In this document: positions 7,513 to 13,805 of the stretch, piece after piece
Layout: each line of letters opens with the position of its first letter
Numbering within the stretch: position 1 is the first letter of the stretch
From: JAKPAM01 sp047605425
GTDB taxonomy: Bacteria; Pseudomonadota; Gammaproteobacteria; Burkholderiales; Burkholderiaceae_E
Direction of reading: 5' to 3'
DNA: 15,520 nucleotides
Assembly: GCA_047605425.1 (NCBI GenBank)
Contig: JASGFT010000117.1
Coordinates: forward strand, 1-15,520
Made by a program: the position numbers and the translations under genes
Notes under the pieces: model-generated
The model's input: only the letters and a program-made list of their open reading frames with translations
What the model was told of the DNA's origin: nothing
The model's database searches: none

Positions 7513-8490
7513 ATGCGCAAGGACGAGCATTCCGAAGGCCTGATGGTCTTCACCGGCAACGCGGTACCCAAGCTGGCCGGCGACATCGCCAGTCACCTGA
7601 ACATCCCGTTGGGCCGCGCCAGCGTCGGACGTTTTTCCGACGGCGAGGTAATGGTCGAGATCCTCGAGAACGTTCGCGGCAAGGATGTCTTCGTGCTGCA
7701 ATCGACCTGCGCGCCGACCAACGATCACCTGATGGAAGTGATGATCATGGTCGATGCGCTGCGCCGCGCCTCGGCCGGCCGCATCACGGCGGCGCTGCCG
7801 TATTTCGGCTACGCGAGACAGGATCGCCGCGTGCGCTCGATGCGCGTGGCGATCAGCGCCAAGGTCGTCGCCAACATGCTGCAGATCGCCGGCGTCGATC
7901 GACTGCTGACGATGGACCTGCACGCCGACCAGATCCAGGGATTCTTCGACATCCCGGTCGACAACGTCTACGCGACGCCGCTGCTGCTGGCCGACGTGTT
8001 CAAGCAGCAGTTCGAGAACCTGCTGGTCGTCTCGCCCGACGTCGGCGGCGTCGTTCGCGCCCGCGCGCTCGCCAAGCGCCTGGACTCGGACCTGGCGATC
8101 ATCGACAAACGCCGCCCCAAGGCCAACGTCTCCGAGGTGATGAACATCATCGGCGAGGTCGAGGGCCGCACCTGCGTGATCATGGATGACATGGTCGACA
8201 CGGCCAACACGCTGGTCAAGGCGGCGTCGGCGCTCAAGGAGCACGGCGCGAAGAAGGTCGTCGCCTACTGCACGCACCCGGTGCTGTCGGGCGGCGCGGT
8301 CCAGCGCGTGCAGGACTCCGAGCTCGACGAGTTGGTCGTCACCGACACGATCCCGCTGCCGGCGTCGCAGATGACGCTGCCCGAAGGCGCGCGCAGCAAG
8401 ATCCGCGTGCTGTCCTGCGCGCAGTTGCTGGCCGAGACGATCCTGCGGATCAACCGGTCCGATTCGGTTTCTTCGCTGTTCGTCGACTGA
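7513..8490 (+). CDS. prs: Ribose-phosphate pyrophosphokinase (PRPP synthetase)
   Basis: Prs makes PRPP from ribose 5-phosphate and ATP for purine, pyrimidine, histidine, tryptophan and NAD synthesis. From the ATG at 7513 the protein has 325 residues, close to the normal length. Visible motifs are RFSDGE near 40, the ATP-binding loop PYFGYARQDRR (96-106), the metal/substrate loop DLHADQIQGFFDIP (135-148), VVSPDVGG (172-179), KRRP (199-202) and the PRPP-binding signature VIMDDMVDTANT (222-233). The 7513 start is preferred over an ATG at 7477 because family members begin shortly before GLMVFTGNA and the 12 extra residues look non-native. No strong Shine-Dalgarno is seen before either. It is downstream of tRNA-Gln and upstream of rplY. 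Confidence 0.97.
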   Translation: MRKDEHSEGLMVFTGNAVPKLAGDIASHLNIPLGRASVGRFSDGEVMVEILENVRGKDVFVLQSTCAPTNDHLMEVMIMVDALRRASAGRITAALPYFGYARQDRRVRSMRVAISAKVVANMLQIAGVDRLLTMDLHADQIQGFFDIPVDNVYATPLLLADVFKQQFENLLVVSPDVGGVVRARALAKRLDSDLAIIDKRRPKANVSEVMNIIGEVEGRTCVIMDDMVDTANTLVKAASALKEHGAKKVVAYCTHPVLSGGAVQRVQDSELDELVVTDTIPLPASQMTLPEGARSKIRVLSCAQLLAETILRINRSDSVSSLFVD

Positions 8491-8537
8491 CGCGCCGGCC
8501 GGACCCGCTCCGGCCGCGCCGACGAACGGTCCCACCC

Positions 8538-8574
8538 ACCCCCGGGTCATCTGGTCGCGGAGCCTGGGGGTTTT
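8538..8574 (+). terminator. Rho-independent terminator or attenuator between prs and rplY
   Basis: ACCCCCGGG (8538-8546) pairs with CCTGGGGGT (8563-8571) in a 9-bp stem with one G-T pair and a 16-base loop, followed by TTTT (8571-8574). The short T-run suggests partial termination, so it may set the prs to rplY ratio rather than fully separate them. Confidence 0.6.
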
Positions 8575-8602
8575 CGCAGCCGCAAGGCTGCGCGCAAAGG
8601 AG
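8575..8602 (+). promoter_or_regulatory. GNRA-tetraloop hairpin and Shine-Dalgarno of rplY
   Basis: CGCAGCC-GCAA-GGCTGCG (8575-8592) is a perfect 7-bp hairpin capped by a GCAA tetraloop, starting directly after the T-run of the preceding terminator. Three bases later comes AAAGGAG (8596-8602), the clearest Shine-Dalgarno in this part of the window, six bases before the rplY ATG. The hairpin is well placed to affect ribosome access; autoregulation of L25 is known in E. coli, but this structure is not shown to be the same element. Confidence 0.55.
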
Positions 8603-8608
8603 CACACG

Positions 8609-9214
8609 ATGAAAGTCGTTGCCACGTCACGCAAACTGCAAGGCACGGGTGCGAGCCGCCGCCTTCGTCGCTCCGGCTACACGCCGGGCATCATCTATGG
8701 CGGCTCGGCCGAACCGGCCGCCATCACGATCGAGCACAACCCGCTGTACCACTCGCTGCGCGTCGAGGCGTTCCACTCGTCGATCCTCGACATGGAGCTC
8801 GACGGCAAACCCGAGAAGGTGCTGCTGCGCGCGGTCCAATGGCACGCGTTCAAGCCGCTGGTGCTGCATGTCGACTTCCAGCGCGTCGACGCGAGCCAGA
8901 AGATCCAGATGAAGGTGCCGCTGCACTTCGTCAACCAGGAGATCTCGCCGGCCGTCAAGCTGCACTCGGCACTCGTCAACCACGTGGTCAACGAGATCGA
9001 GGTCCACTGCCTGCCAGCCGACCTGCCCAGCTTCATCGAGGTCGACCTCGCCAACCTCGAAGTCGGCAAGGCCGTGCACCTGAGCAGCATCAAGCTGCCC
9101 GAGGGCGTGACCCCGGTCACGCACGGCAAGGACGAGGATCCGGTCCTGGTCAACGCCGCGGTCCCGGGCGGTGTCGCCTCGGACGACGCGACGGCGAACG
9201 ACGCCAAGAAGTGA
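8609..9214 (+). CDS. rplY: 50S ribosomal protein L25 (long Ctc/TL5 form)
   Basis: L25 binds 5S rRNA in the large ribosomal subunit. The 201-residue product is the two-domain Ctc/TL5 form. Its N-terminal L25 domain (residues 1 to about 90) includes GTGASRRLRRSGYTPGIIYGG and VLLRAVQWHAFKPLVLHVDFQRVD. The C-terminal beta domain contains VKLHSALVNHVVNEIEVHCLPADLP and ends in a short Ala/Asp/Lys-rich tail. The start at 8609 is fixed by the AAAGGAG site six bases upstream. prs upstream is the conserved neighbour, whereas pth, usually immediately downstream in this group, is here about 3.9 kb away. Confidence 0.97.
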   Translation: MKVVATSRKLQGTGASRRLRRSGYTPGIIYGGSAEPAAITIEHNPLYHSLRVEAFHSSILDMELDGKPEKVLLRAVQWHAFKPLVLHVDFQRVDASQKIQMKVPLHFVNQEISPAVKLHSALVNHVVNEIEVHCLPADLPSFIEVDLANLEVGKAVHLSSIKLPEGVTPVTHGKDEDPVLVNAAVPGGVASDDATANDAKK

Positions 9215-9267
9215 TCGTCGCGCCGAGGCCGGCGTACCGCCCCGCGCGGCGCGCTCGTCTCGGCTGC

Positions 9268-9289
9268 CGGGCCTGCGATCGCGGGCCCG
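9268..9289. terminator. Hairpin between the convergent genes rplY and crcB
   Basis: CGGGCCTGC-GATC-GCGGGCCCG forms a 9-bp GC-rich stem with one T-G pair and a four-base loop, in the 78-bp gap between converging genes. There is no T-run on either strand, so if it ends transcription it is not a classic intrinsic terminator. Confidence 0.4.
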
Positions 9290-9292
9290 CCT

Positions 9293-9685
9293 TCACGAAT
9301 GGCGCGTCAGCGAGACCGTCGCCATGCCGAGCGCGGTCAACGCCAGCGAGCCGCCCAGGTGCAGCGCCAGCATGCCGAACGACCAGGCCAGGCGACCGTC
9401 TCGCAGCAGCGCCAACAGTTCGGCCGAGAACGTCGAGAACGTCGACATGCCACCGGCCAGCCCCGTGATGACGAACAGTCGCCAGTTCGGCGACAGCCCG
9501 GGCGCCGACGCGAAGAACGCGATCGCGACGCCGACGATGTAAGCGGCGATCAGGTTGGACGCCAGCGTGCCCATCGGTATCGCCGGCACCATCGCGTTCA
9601 TCATCAGGCTCAATCCATAGCGCAGCAGCGCGCCGATGGCGGCGCCCACGCTGATCGCGATCACCGCCTGCAGGCCGGCCATCAT
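9293..9685 (-). CDS. crcB: Fluoride ion channel CrcB/Fluc
   Basis: CrcB (Fluc) is a small dimeric membrane channel that exports fluoride. The 130-residue protein has four hydrophobic segments and the family motifs GAAIGALLRYGL (14-25), MGTLASNLIAAYIVG with pore Asn44, and TGLAGGMSTFSTFSAE (74-89), which forms the central sodium site and phenylalanine track. The length is normal. The start at 9685 is supported by GGAG five bases upstream. The first ATG overlaps the stop codon of a 52-codon upstream ORF by four bases (ATGA). It converges on rplY. No fluoride riboswitch could be recognised upstream. Confidence 0.93.
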   Translation of the reverse strand: MMAGLQAVIAISVGAAIGALLRYGLSLMMNAMVPAIPMGTLASNLIAAYIVGVAIAFFASAPGLSPNWRLFVITGLAGGMSTFSTFSAELLALLRDGRLAWSFGMLALHLGGSLALTALGMATVSLTRHS

Positions 9686-9840
9686 CGCGCTCCGCTCGCG
9701 GAACGGCCATCATGCGCGCGAAGGCCTGCCGGCTGCGCGTGACGGATGCCGGTGCGCCCCGAAAATCGATAGGGGACGACGAACCACTTGCCCGGTGACG
9801 GCAGCAGCTCGAGCTGTTCGATACGACGAAGTCTGTCCAT
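9682..9840 (-). CDS. Possible small protein overlapping crcB by ATGA
   Basis: A 52-codon frame starting at 9840 (MDRLRRIEQLELLPSPGKWF...) ends in a TGA that shares four bases with the crcB start. A GAGCGGA sequence lies a few bases before its ATG. The composition is protein-like in the first 35 residues (PSPGKWFVVPYRFSGRTG), with no repeats, and becomes Arg/Ala/Ser/Gly-rich near the end. I recognise no family. ATGA overlaps usually mark co-translated genes, so it may be a real small gene or translational leader of crcB. It could equally be the tail of a lost gene. Confidence 0.4.
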   Translation of the reverse strand: MDRLRRIEQLELLPSPGKWFVVPYRFSGRTGIRHAQPAGLRAHDGRSASGAR

Positions 9841-9910
9841 TGGTCATCCGCTCGAAGAAATCGGCCGACCAACGACAGGGAGCGACGAGGGGGTAGCGGC
9901 TCGAGCCCGA

Positions 9911-9950
9911 ACGCCTACAGCCCCGACGATGGTCAGGTGTCCGTAGGCGT
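9911..9950. repeat. 8-bp inverted repeat in the crcB/MFS intergenic region
   Basis: ACGCCTAC (9911-9918) and GTAGGCGT (9943-9950) are perfect inverted copies 24 bases apart. The surrounding 9841-10127 stretch separates the divergent small ORF/crcB pair from the MFS remnant. I see no RNA gene, convincing promoter or other ORF there. The repeat might be a regulator site or chance. Confidence 0.3.
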
Positions 9951-10127
9951 CATCAACCGCAGCGGCGATCGGAATCGAACGATGCGGTGGTTGTGAATAC
10001 GACGGGAGGAACGCCATCTCCCGATGCGCAGCATACCCGAAATCGGCGTGCCGGCCCACCGCGCCGGCGGCGTGCATACTGCTGGCCGACGAGACGACGG
10101 GACGCGGCGACGCGTTCGAGCAATCCG

Positions 10128-10927
10128 ATGTTCTACGGCTGGTGGATCGTGACCGCATGCCTGGTGTTCGCCACGGTCTGCTGGTCGCTCGGGACGTTCG
10201 GCATGAGCGTCTACGTGTTCGCGCCGACCGAGCTGCAGCGGTTTCCGATCACCGTGGCATCGTCCGCGGTCACCCTCGCCTATGTCGTCAGCGCGCTGAT
10301 GATGGTGCCGGTCGGACGGCTGGTGTCACGACACGGTCCGCGCACGGTGGTGGCGACCGGCGCGGTGCTGCTGGCCGCCGGCGCGGCGGCGATGCCGGTC
10401 TGCCGCCAGGCCTGGCAACTCTATCCGGTGTTCCTGTTGCTCGGGCTGGGCATGGGCTGCCTGTCGACCAACACGATCGGCACGACGCTGGCGCCGTGGT
10501 TCGAACGCCACCAGGGACGCGCTTCGCCGACCGCCTCGATCCGCGCCACATCGGCGGCGCCGTGCTGCTGCTGGCGGCCGCCGCGCTGGTCGGCATCGCG
10601 CTGCTGCCCGGTCCGGCGTCGCTGATGGCCTTGAGCATCGTCTTCGGCTCGACGATCGGCAACGTGACGACGCTCGCGCCGCTGGTCATCCGCCGCGAGT
10701 TCGGCGCCGCCTCGTTCGGCACCGTGTTCGGCTTGGCCGCCACGCTGAACCAGTTCATGATGGCGCTCGGACCGTCGCTGTACGGCGGCCTGCGCGACCG
10801 GCTCGGCAGCTACGAGCCGGCGCTCGTGCTGTGCGCGCTGCTGGACGTGCTCGCCGCGGCGATCCTGCTGTGGGGCGGCCGGCAGCCGTTGGCCGCCCCA
10901 CAGCAGGATCGCGGGCTCGGCCCCTGA
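10128..10927 (+). pseudogene. MFS transporter remnant with internal deletion and frameshift
   Basis: The first 131 codons (10128 to about 10520, starting MFYGWWIVTACLVFATVCWS) encode transmembrane helices 1-4 of a major facilitator, with the VPVGRLVSRHGPR loop motif and LAPWFERHQGRA before helix 5. After 10520 the homology continues in another frame as RFADRLDPRHIGG and then helices 9-12 (VFGSTIGNVTTLAPLVIRREFG, ATLNQFMMALGPSLYGGLRDRLG). Helices 5-8, roughly 130-150 residues, are missing. The join lies near GGACGCGCTTCGCC, where the two protein edges (HQGRA and GRFADR) share a few bases, as expected for a deletion at short homology. The total span is 800 bp against about 1,200 for an intact gene. 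The original substrate cannot be inferred. The extreme 3' end is altered by an inverted duplication. Confidence 0.82.
10859..10912. repeat. 22-bp perfect inverted duplication with 10-base loop
   Basis: The arm at 10859-10880 (starting GCGATCCTGCTGTGGGGC) is exactly reverse-complemented at 10891-10912; the loop is GGCAGCCGTT. Three further inner pairs (two G-T, one C-G) can form. The left arm codes for the natural MFS ending (AAILLWGGR), so the right arm appears to be the copied one, and it replaces the original C-terminus. No T-run follows. It may behave as a very stable 3' hairpin. Confidence 0.93.
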
Positions 10928-11013
10928 GCGACCTTGCACTCAGCGACCTTGCACTCAGCAGCCCTGCACTCAGCAGCCCTGCACTTGGCGGCCCTTCACT
11001 CGGTCCGCTCAGC
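10924..11013. repeat. 15-bp tandem repeat between converging genes
   Basis: Six consecutive 15-bp units: CTGAGCGACCTTGCA, CTCAGCGACCTTGCA, then CTCAGCAGCCCTGCA twice, then CTTGGCGGCCCTTCA and CTCGGTCCGCTCAGC. The array begins at the MFS stop codon and its last unit overlaps the DUF2189 stop. Neighbouring units are most alike, which indicates stepwise duplication. Confidence 0.85.
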
Positions 11014-11881
11014 CAGGCGCCGGATCGGCCGGCATGAACTGCCGGTAAGCGTGCCAGGTCGCGTGCCCGAGCCAGGGCACGATGAACGGTACGCCGATGC
11101 TCCACGGCGAGACGAAAGCCGCCAGCGTCAGCACGACGACGATCACCCCCCACAGCAGCATCACGCCCGGCCGCGTCACCACCGACTGGATGCTGCGGAT
11201 GCCGGCGGTCACCGCGTCGACGTCGCGATCCAGGATCATCGGAATCGAGATCGCGCAGGTCGAGAACACCAGCGCCGCGAAGAAGCCGCCGACCAGCAGG
11301 TAGGCGATGATGAACTCGATGTTCTGCGGATTGAACACGGCATCGACGACGCTGGTCGTCGACGGCATGCCGGTGTTGAAGAACACCGCGAAAACGACCA
11401 GCGACGCGCGTCCCCACAGCAACTCGATGACGATCAGCACCAGCACCAGCAGCCCCATGTTGGACAGGTAGTCGCTCCAGCACGTCATCGATGCGCCGAA
11501 ATCCTGCGGCAAACCGGCTTCGCGGCGTCGGCTGATGTCGTACAACCCCATCGACAGGAATGGCCCGACCAGGAAGCAGCCGGAGATGACGGTCAGCGTG
11601 TACTCGGGGCTGCCCAGGAACACGTACTTGATGGCCAGCGTCATCACCCAGAAGAACGCGCCGAAGATCAGCGACTGCGACCAGGCGGCCTTCAGGTCGC
11701 TCAGCCCGCGCGCCAACCACGCGAAAGGCGCCGAGGCGCGCACGTTCGCGGTCTGCAGCGGCGGCAGCGCGACGCCTTTGTCCGCCCGTTCGTCCGCCTG
11801 TCGCGCCGTGGCCGACGGGTCGGAAGCCTCGGGCCGTCCGGGCGCCCGCGGCGCCTCGGGCGTCGTCGATTCAGTCGTCAT
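11009..11881 (-). CDS. DUF2189-family integral membrane protein
   Basis: The 290-residue protein has a polar, Pro/Ala/Glu-rich N-terminal tail (1-45), then a WLARGLSDLKAAWSQSLIFGAFFW entry motif and about six hydrophobic segments. Characteristic stretches are SGCFLVGPFLSMGLYDISRRREAG (the most conserved part of the family), SIPMILDRDVDAVTAGIRSIQSVVTRPGVMLLW, and the ending PWLGHATWHAYRQFM. These match DUF2189 membrane proteins of proteobacteria, whose function is unknown. A GAGGAG sequence ends 11 bases before the ATG, a little far. The ATG shares four bases with the stop of the truncated oxidoreductase frame upstream. It may be transcribed with the hydratase gene. Confidence 0.85.
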   Translation of the reverse strand: MTTESTTPEAPRAPGRPEASDPSATARQADERADKGVALPPLQTANVRASAPFAWLARGLSDLKAAWSQSLIFGAFFWVMTLAIKYVFLGSPEYTLTVISGCFLVGPFLSMGLYDISRRREAGLPQDFGASMTCWSDYLSNMGLLVLVLIVIELLWGRASLVVFAVFFNTGMPSTTSVVDAVFNPQNIEFIIAYLLVGGFFAALVFSTCAISIPMILDRDVDAVTAGIRSIQSVVTRPGVMLLWGVIVVVLTLAAFVSPWSIGVPFIVPWLGHATWHAYRQFMPADPAPG

Positions 11882-12213
11882 CTCGGGCTGGTCTCCTCGT
11901 CGACATGGGCGGCGACGGTCCCGGCGCGCGCGTAGGCGCTCAGCGCATCGAGCGCGGCCGCCCGTTGCGCATCGTCCAGACCGCCATCGCGGTCGATGAC
12001 GACGTTGCCCGGCCGTTCGAGGAAACGGCGGTCGACCTGCACGTTGCCGGTGATCACCAGCCCGGCGCCGCCGCGCGACCAGCGCTCGTACAAGGCCTGG
12101 TGCCGCGGCGTCGCTCGATTGAGCGCGTCGGCCAGGCCTTCGGTCAGCGCCGCCTTGGCCAGCCGGTTCGGCAGGACGGCGCCGCAGGGCAGCGTCAGCG
12201 GATCATCGAGCAT
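11878..12213 (-). pseudogene. N-terminal fragment of an Old Yellow Enzyme-type NADH:flavin oxidoreductase
   Basis: The frame from 12213 starts MLDDPLTLPCGAVLPNRLAK and continues through AALTEGLAD, RHQALYERWSRGGAGLVITGNVQVDRRF and ALSAYARAGT. This is the FMN-binding barrel start of the Old Yellow Enzyme/NADH:flavin oxidoreductase family, whose members have about 360-420 residues. After YARAGT the frame runs 12 unrelated residues and stops, giving 111 residues. Three quarters of the barrel, including the substrate- and FMN-phosphate-binding parts, are missing, so it cannot be an active enzyme of this family. It begins 17 bases after the hydratase stop, consistent with a former fatty-acid or aromatic catabolic operon. 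Its stop overlaps the DUF2189 start. Confidence 0.82.
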
Positions 12214-12230
12214 CGACGACCGGATGCCGC

Positions 12231-12995
12231 TTACTTGCCGGTCCACTTCGGCGCGCGCTTCTCGGCGAACGCCAGCGCGCCCTCGCGCGCATCGGCCGAC
12301 GAGAACACCGGCGCGATGATCTCGGCCTGCTTGGCCCACATCTCCGACTGATCCCAGTCGGCCGACTCCTGGACGATCCGCTTGCTGGCGGCCAGCGCCA
12401 GCGGGCCGTTGGCGACGATCTTGCGAGCCAGCTCGATCGCGCCGTCCAACGCCGTGCCGGCCGGCACGAGCCGGTTGACCAGGCCGAACTGGTGCGCCTG
12501 GGCGGCCGGCATGAAGTCGCCGGTCAGCGCGTATTCCATCGCGATGTGGTACGGGATCCGCTTGGGCAGGCGCATCACGCCGCCGGCCGCCGCCACCAGG
12601 CCGCGCTTGACCTCGGGCACGCCGAACTTGGCGTTGTCGGCCGCGACGATCAGGTCGCAGGCCAGCGCCAGCTCGAAGCCGCCGGCCAGCGCATAGCCTT
12701 CGACGGCCGCGATCAGCGGCTTGGACGGCGATTTCTCGGTCAGGCCGCCGAAGCCGCGACCGGGAATGCTCGGCCGCTCGCCACGCAGGAAGCCCTTCAG
12801 GTCCATGCCCGAGCAGAACGTGCTGTTGGCGCCGGTGACGATCGCCACGCGCAGATCGTTGTTGGATTCGAGTTCGTCGATCGCGGCGGCGATCGCGGTC
12901 GCGACGGCCAGGCTCATCGCGTTCTTGGCCTCGGGCCGGTCGATCGTGATGATCTGGATGCCGTCCTCGACGCGTACTTTCAGTTCGGTGGTCAT
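12231..12995 (-). CDS. Enoyl-CoA hydratase/isomerase (crotonase) family protein
   Basis: The 254-residue protein has the crotonase fold signatures. The oxyanion-hole segments are TFCSGMDLKGF (59-69) and AVEGYALAGGFELALACD (97-114). Both catalytic acids of hydratases are present, Glu108 (GGFELA) and Glu128 (GVPEVKRGL), so genuine 2-enoyl-CoA hydration is likely; the true substrate is not evident. The start at 12995 is set by an AGGAGGAG sequence eight bases upstream. A promoter with an 18-bp palindrome in its spacer lies 80-110 bases upstream (13074-13103). The gene is divergent from pth and is followed by the oxidoreductase fragment and DUF2189 gene, probably one transcript. A longer read-through frame upstream of 12995 is not credible. 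Confidence 0.94.
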   Translation of the reverse strand: MTTELKVRVEDGIQIITIDRPEAKNAMSLAVATAIAAAIDELESNNDLRVAIVTGANSTFCSGMDLKGFLRGERPSIPGRGFGGLTEKSPSKPLIAAVEGYALAGGFELALACDLIVAADNAKFGVPEVKRGLVAAAGGVMRLPKRIPYHIAMEYALTGDFMPAAQAHQFGLVNRLVPAGTALDGAIELARKIVANGPLALAASKRIVQESADWDQSEMWAKQAEIIAPVFSSADAREGALAFAEKRAPKWTGK

Positions 12996-13073
12996 CGTTG
13001 CGCTCCTCCTGTTGATTGGTGATCGCGGCGCGGGCATCGCTGCGCCGCCAAAAAAATGAGACGATCGGACCCG

Positions 13074-13103
13074 AATATAGGGTTCGGCGCCGAACCCCGT
13101 CAA
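13074..13103 (-). promoter_or_regulatory. Promoter of the enoyl-CoA hydratase with palindromic operator in the spacer
   Basis: On the minus strand, TTGACG (13103-13098) and TATATT (13079-13074) each match five of six sigma-70 positions and are 18 bases apart. The spacer is exactly the perfect palindrome GGGTTCGGCGCCGAACCC (13080-13097). A dimeric regulator bound there would block RNA polymerase. The predicted start is about 70 bases before the hydratase ATG. The binding protein is not encoded in the window. Confidence 0.65.
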
Positions 13104-13148
13104 ACCGCCGCTCGCGCCGACAGGATCGGCGCGGGCAGGAACCCGCAG

Positions 13149-13745
13149 ATGACAGAAGGCATCCGACTGATCGTCGGCCTGGGCAACCCGGGTCGCGAAT
13201 ACGAGAATACCCGCCACAACGCCGGCTTCTGGTTCGTCGACGAGCTGGCGCGCACGCATCGCGCCAGCCTGTCGCGCGAGGCCAAGTTCTTCGGCGAGAC
13301 CGGCAAGGCGACGATCGGCGGCCAGGGCGTCTGGCTGCTGAAACCGGGGACGTTCATGAACCGCTCGGGCCGCTCGGTCGCCGCGCTGGCGGGCTTCTAC
13401 CGGATCGCGCCGGCGCAGATCCTGGTCGTCCACGACGAGCTCGACCTGTTGCCCGGCCTGACCAAGATCAAGCAGGGCGGCGGCCACGCCGGCCACAACG
13501 GCCTGCGCGACATCCAGTCGGCGCTGGGCACGGCCGACTTCTGGCGACTGCGGCTGGGCATCGGCCATCCGCGCACGCTGCAGTTGACGCAGCAAGTCAT
13601 CGACTTCGTGCTGCACCCGCCGTCGCGCGACGATCTGGCGCTGATCGAGCGCGAAATCGAGCGAGCGATCCCGATCGTGCCGGACCTGGTCGCCGGCGAC
13701 ATGGCCGAGGCGACCCGGGCGCTGCATTCGCGGCCGGCAAACTGA
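13149..13745 (+). CDS. pth: Peptidyl-tRNA hydrolase
   Basis: Pth releases tRNA from peptidyl-tRNAs that drop off ribosomes and is essential in bacteria. The 198-residue product has all active-site residues: Asn13 (VGLGNPG), catalytic His23 (TRHNAGF), Asn71 (FMNRSG), Asp96 (VVHDELDL) and Asn117 (GGGHAGHNGLRD). The start at 13149 is chosen because AGGAA lies about six bases upstream and the family starts just before the IVGLGNPG strand; the frame is open back to 13056 but that extension crosses the palindromic region and looks non-coding. It is divergent from the hydratase gene and no longer adjacent to rplY. Confidence 0.97.
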   Translation: MTEGIRLIVGLGNPGREYENTRHNAGFWFVDELARTHRASLSREAKFFGETGKATIGGQGVWLLKPGTFMNRSGRSVAALAGFYRIAPAQILVVHDELDLLPGLTKIKQGGGHAGHNGLRDIQSALGTADFWRLRLGIGHPRTLQLTQQVIDFVLHPPSRDDLALIEREIERAIPIVPDLVAGDMAEATRALHSRPAN

Positions 13746-13805
13746 GTCTTTCCGTCGACCGAGAGCCGGACCGCGCAGTGCCGCGAAGTAGGGCTCGCCC
13801 CCTCT

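Noticed and set aside
9686..9720. Fluoride riboswitch upstream of crcB
   Set aside because: GATGGCCGTTCC loosely recalls the conserved start of the crcB RNA motif, but the required downstream pseudoknot partner and the terminal conserved stretch are not seen, and the bases lie inside the small upstream ORF.
9844..10158. A 104-residue minus-strand ORF in the crcB/MFS gap
   Set aside because: It is Ser/Arg/Ala-rich without motifs, overlaps the MFS start and resembles translated non-coding GC-rich DNA.
10831..11037. A pentapeptide-repeat protein read through the 15-bp array
   Set aside because: The 68-codon frame is out of frame with the MFS homology, the repeats do not keep the A(D/N)LXX pattern beyond two units, and there is no ribosome site.
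13056..13148. Earlier pth start at 13056
   Set aside because: The 31 extra residues have no family counterpart, overlap the operator-like palindrome, and the start at 13149 has its own ribosome site.
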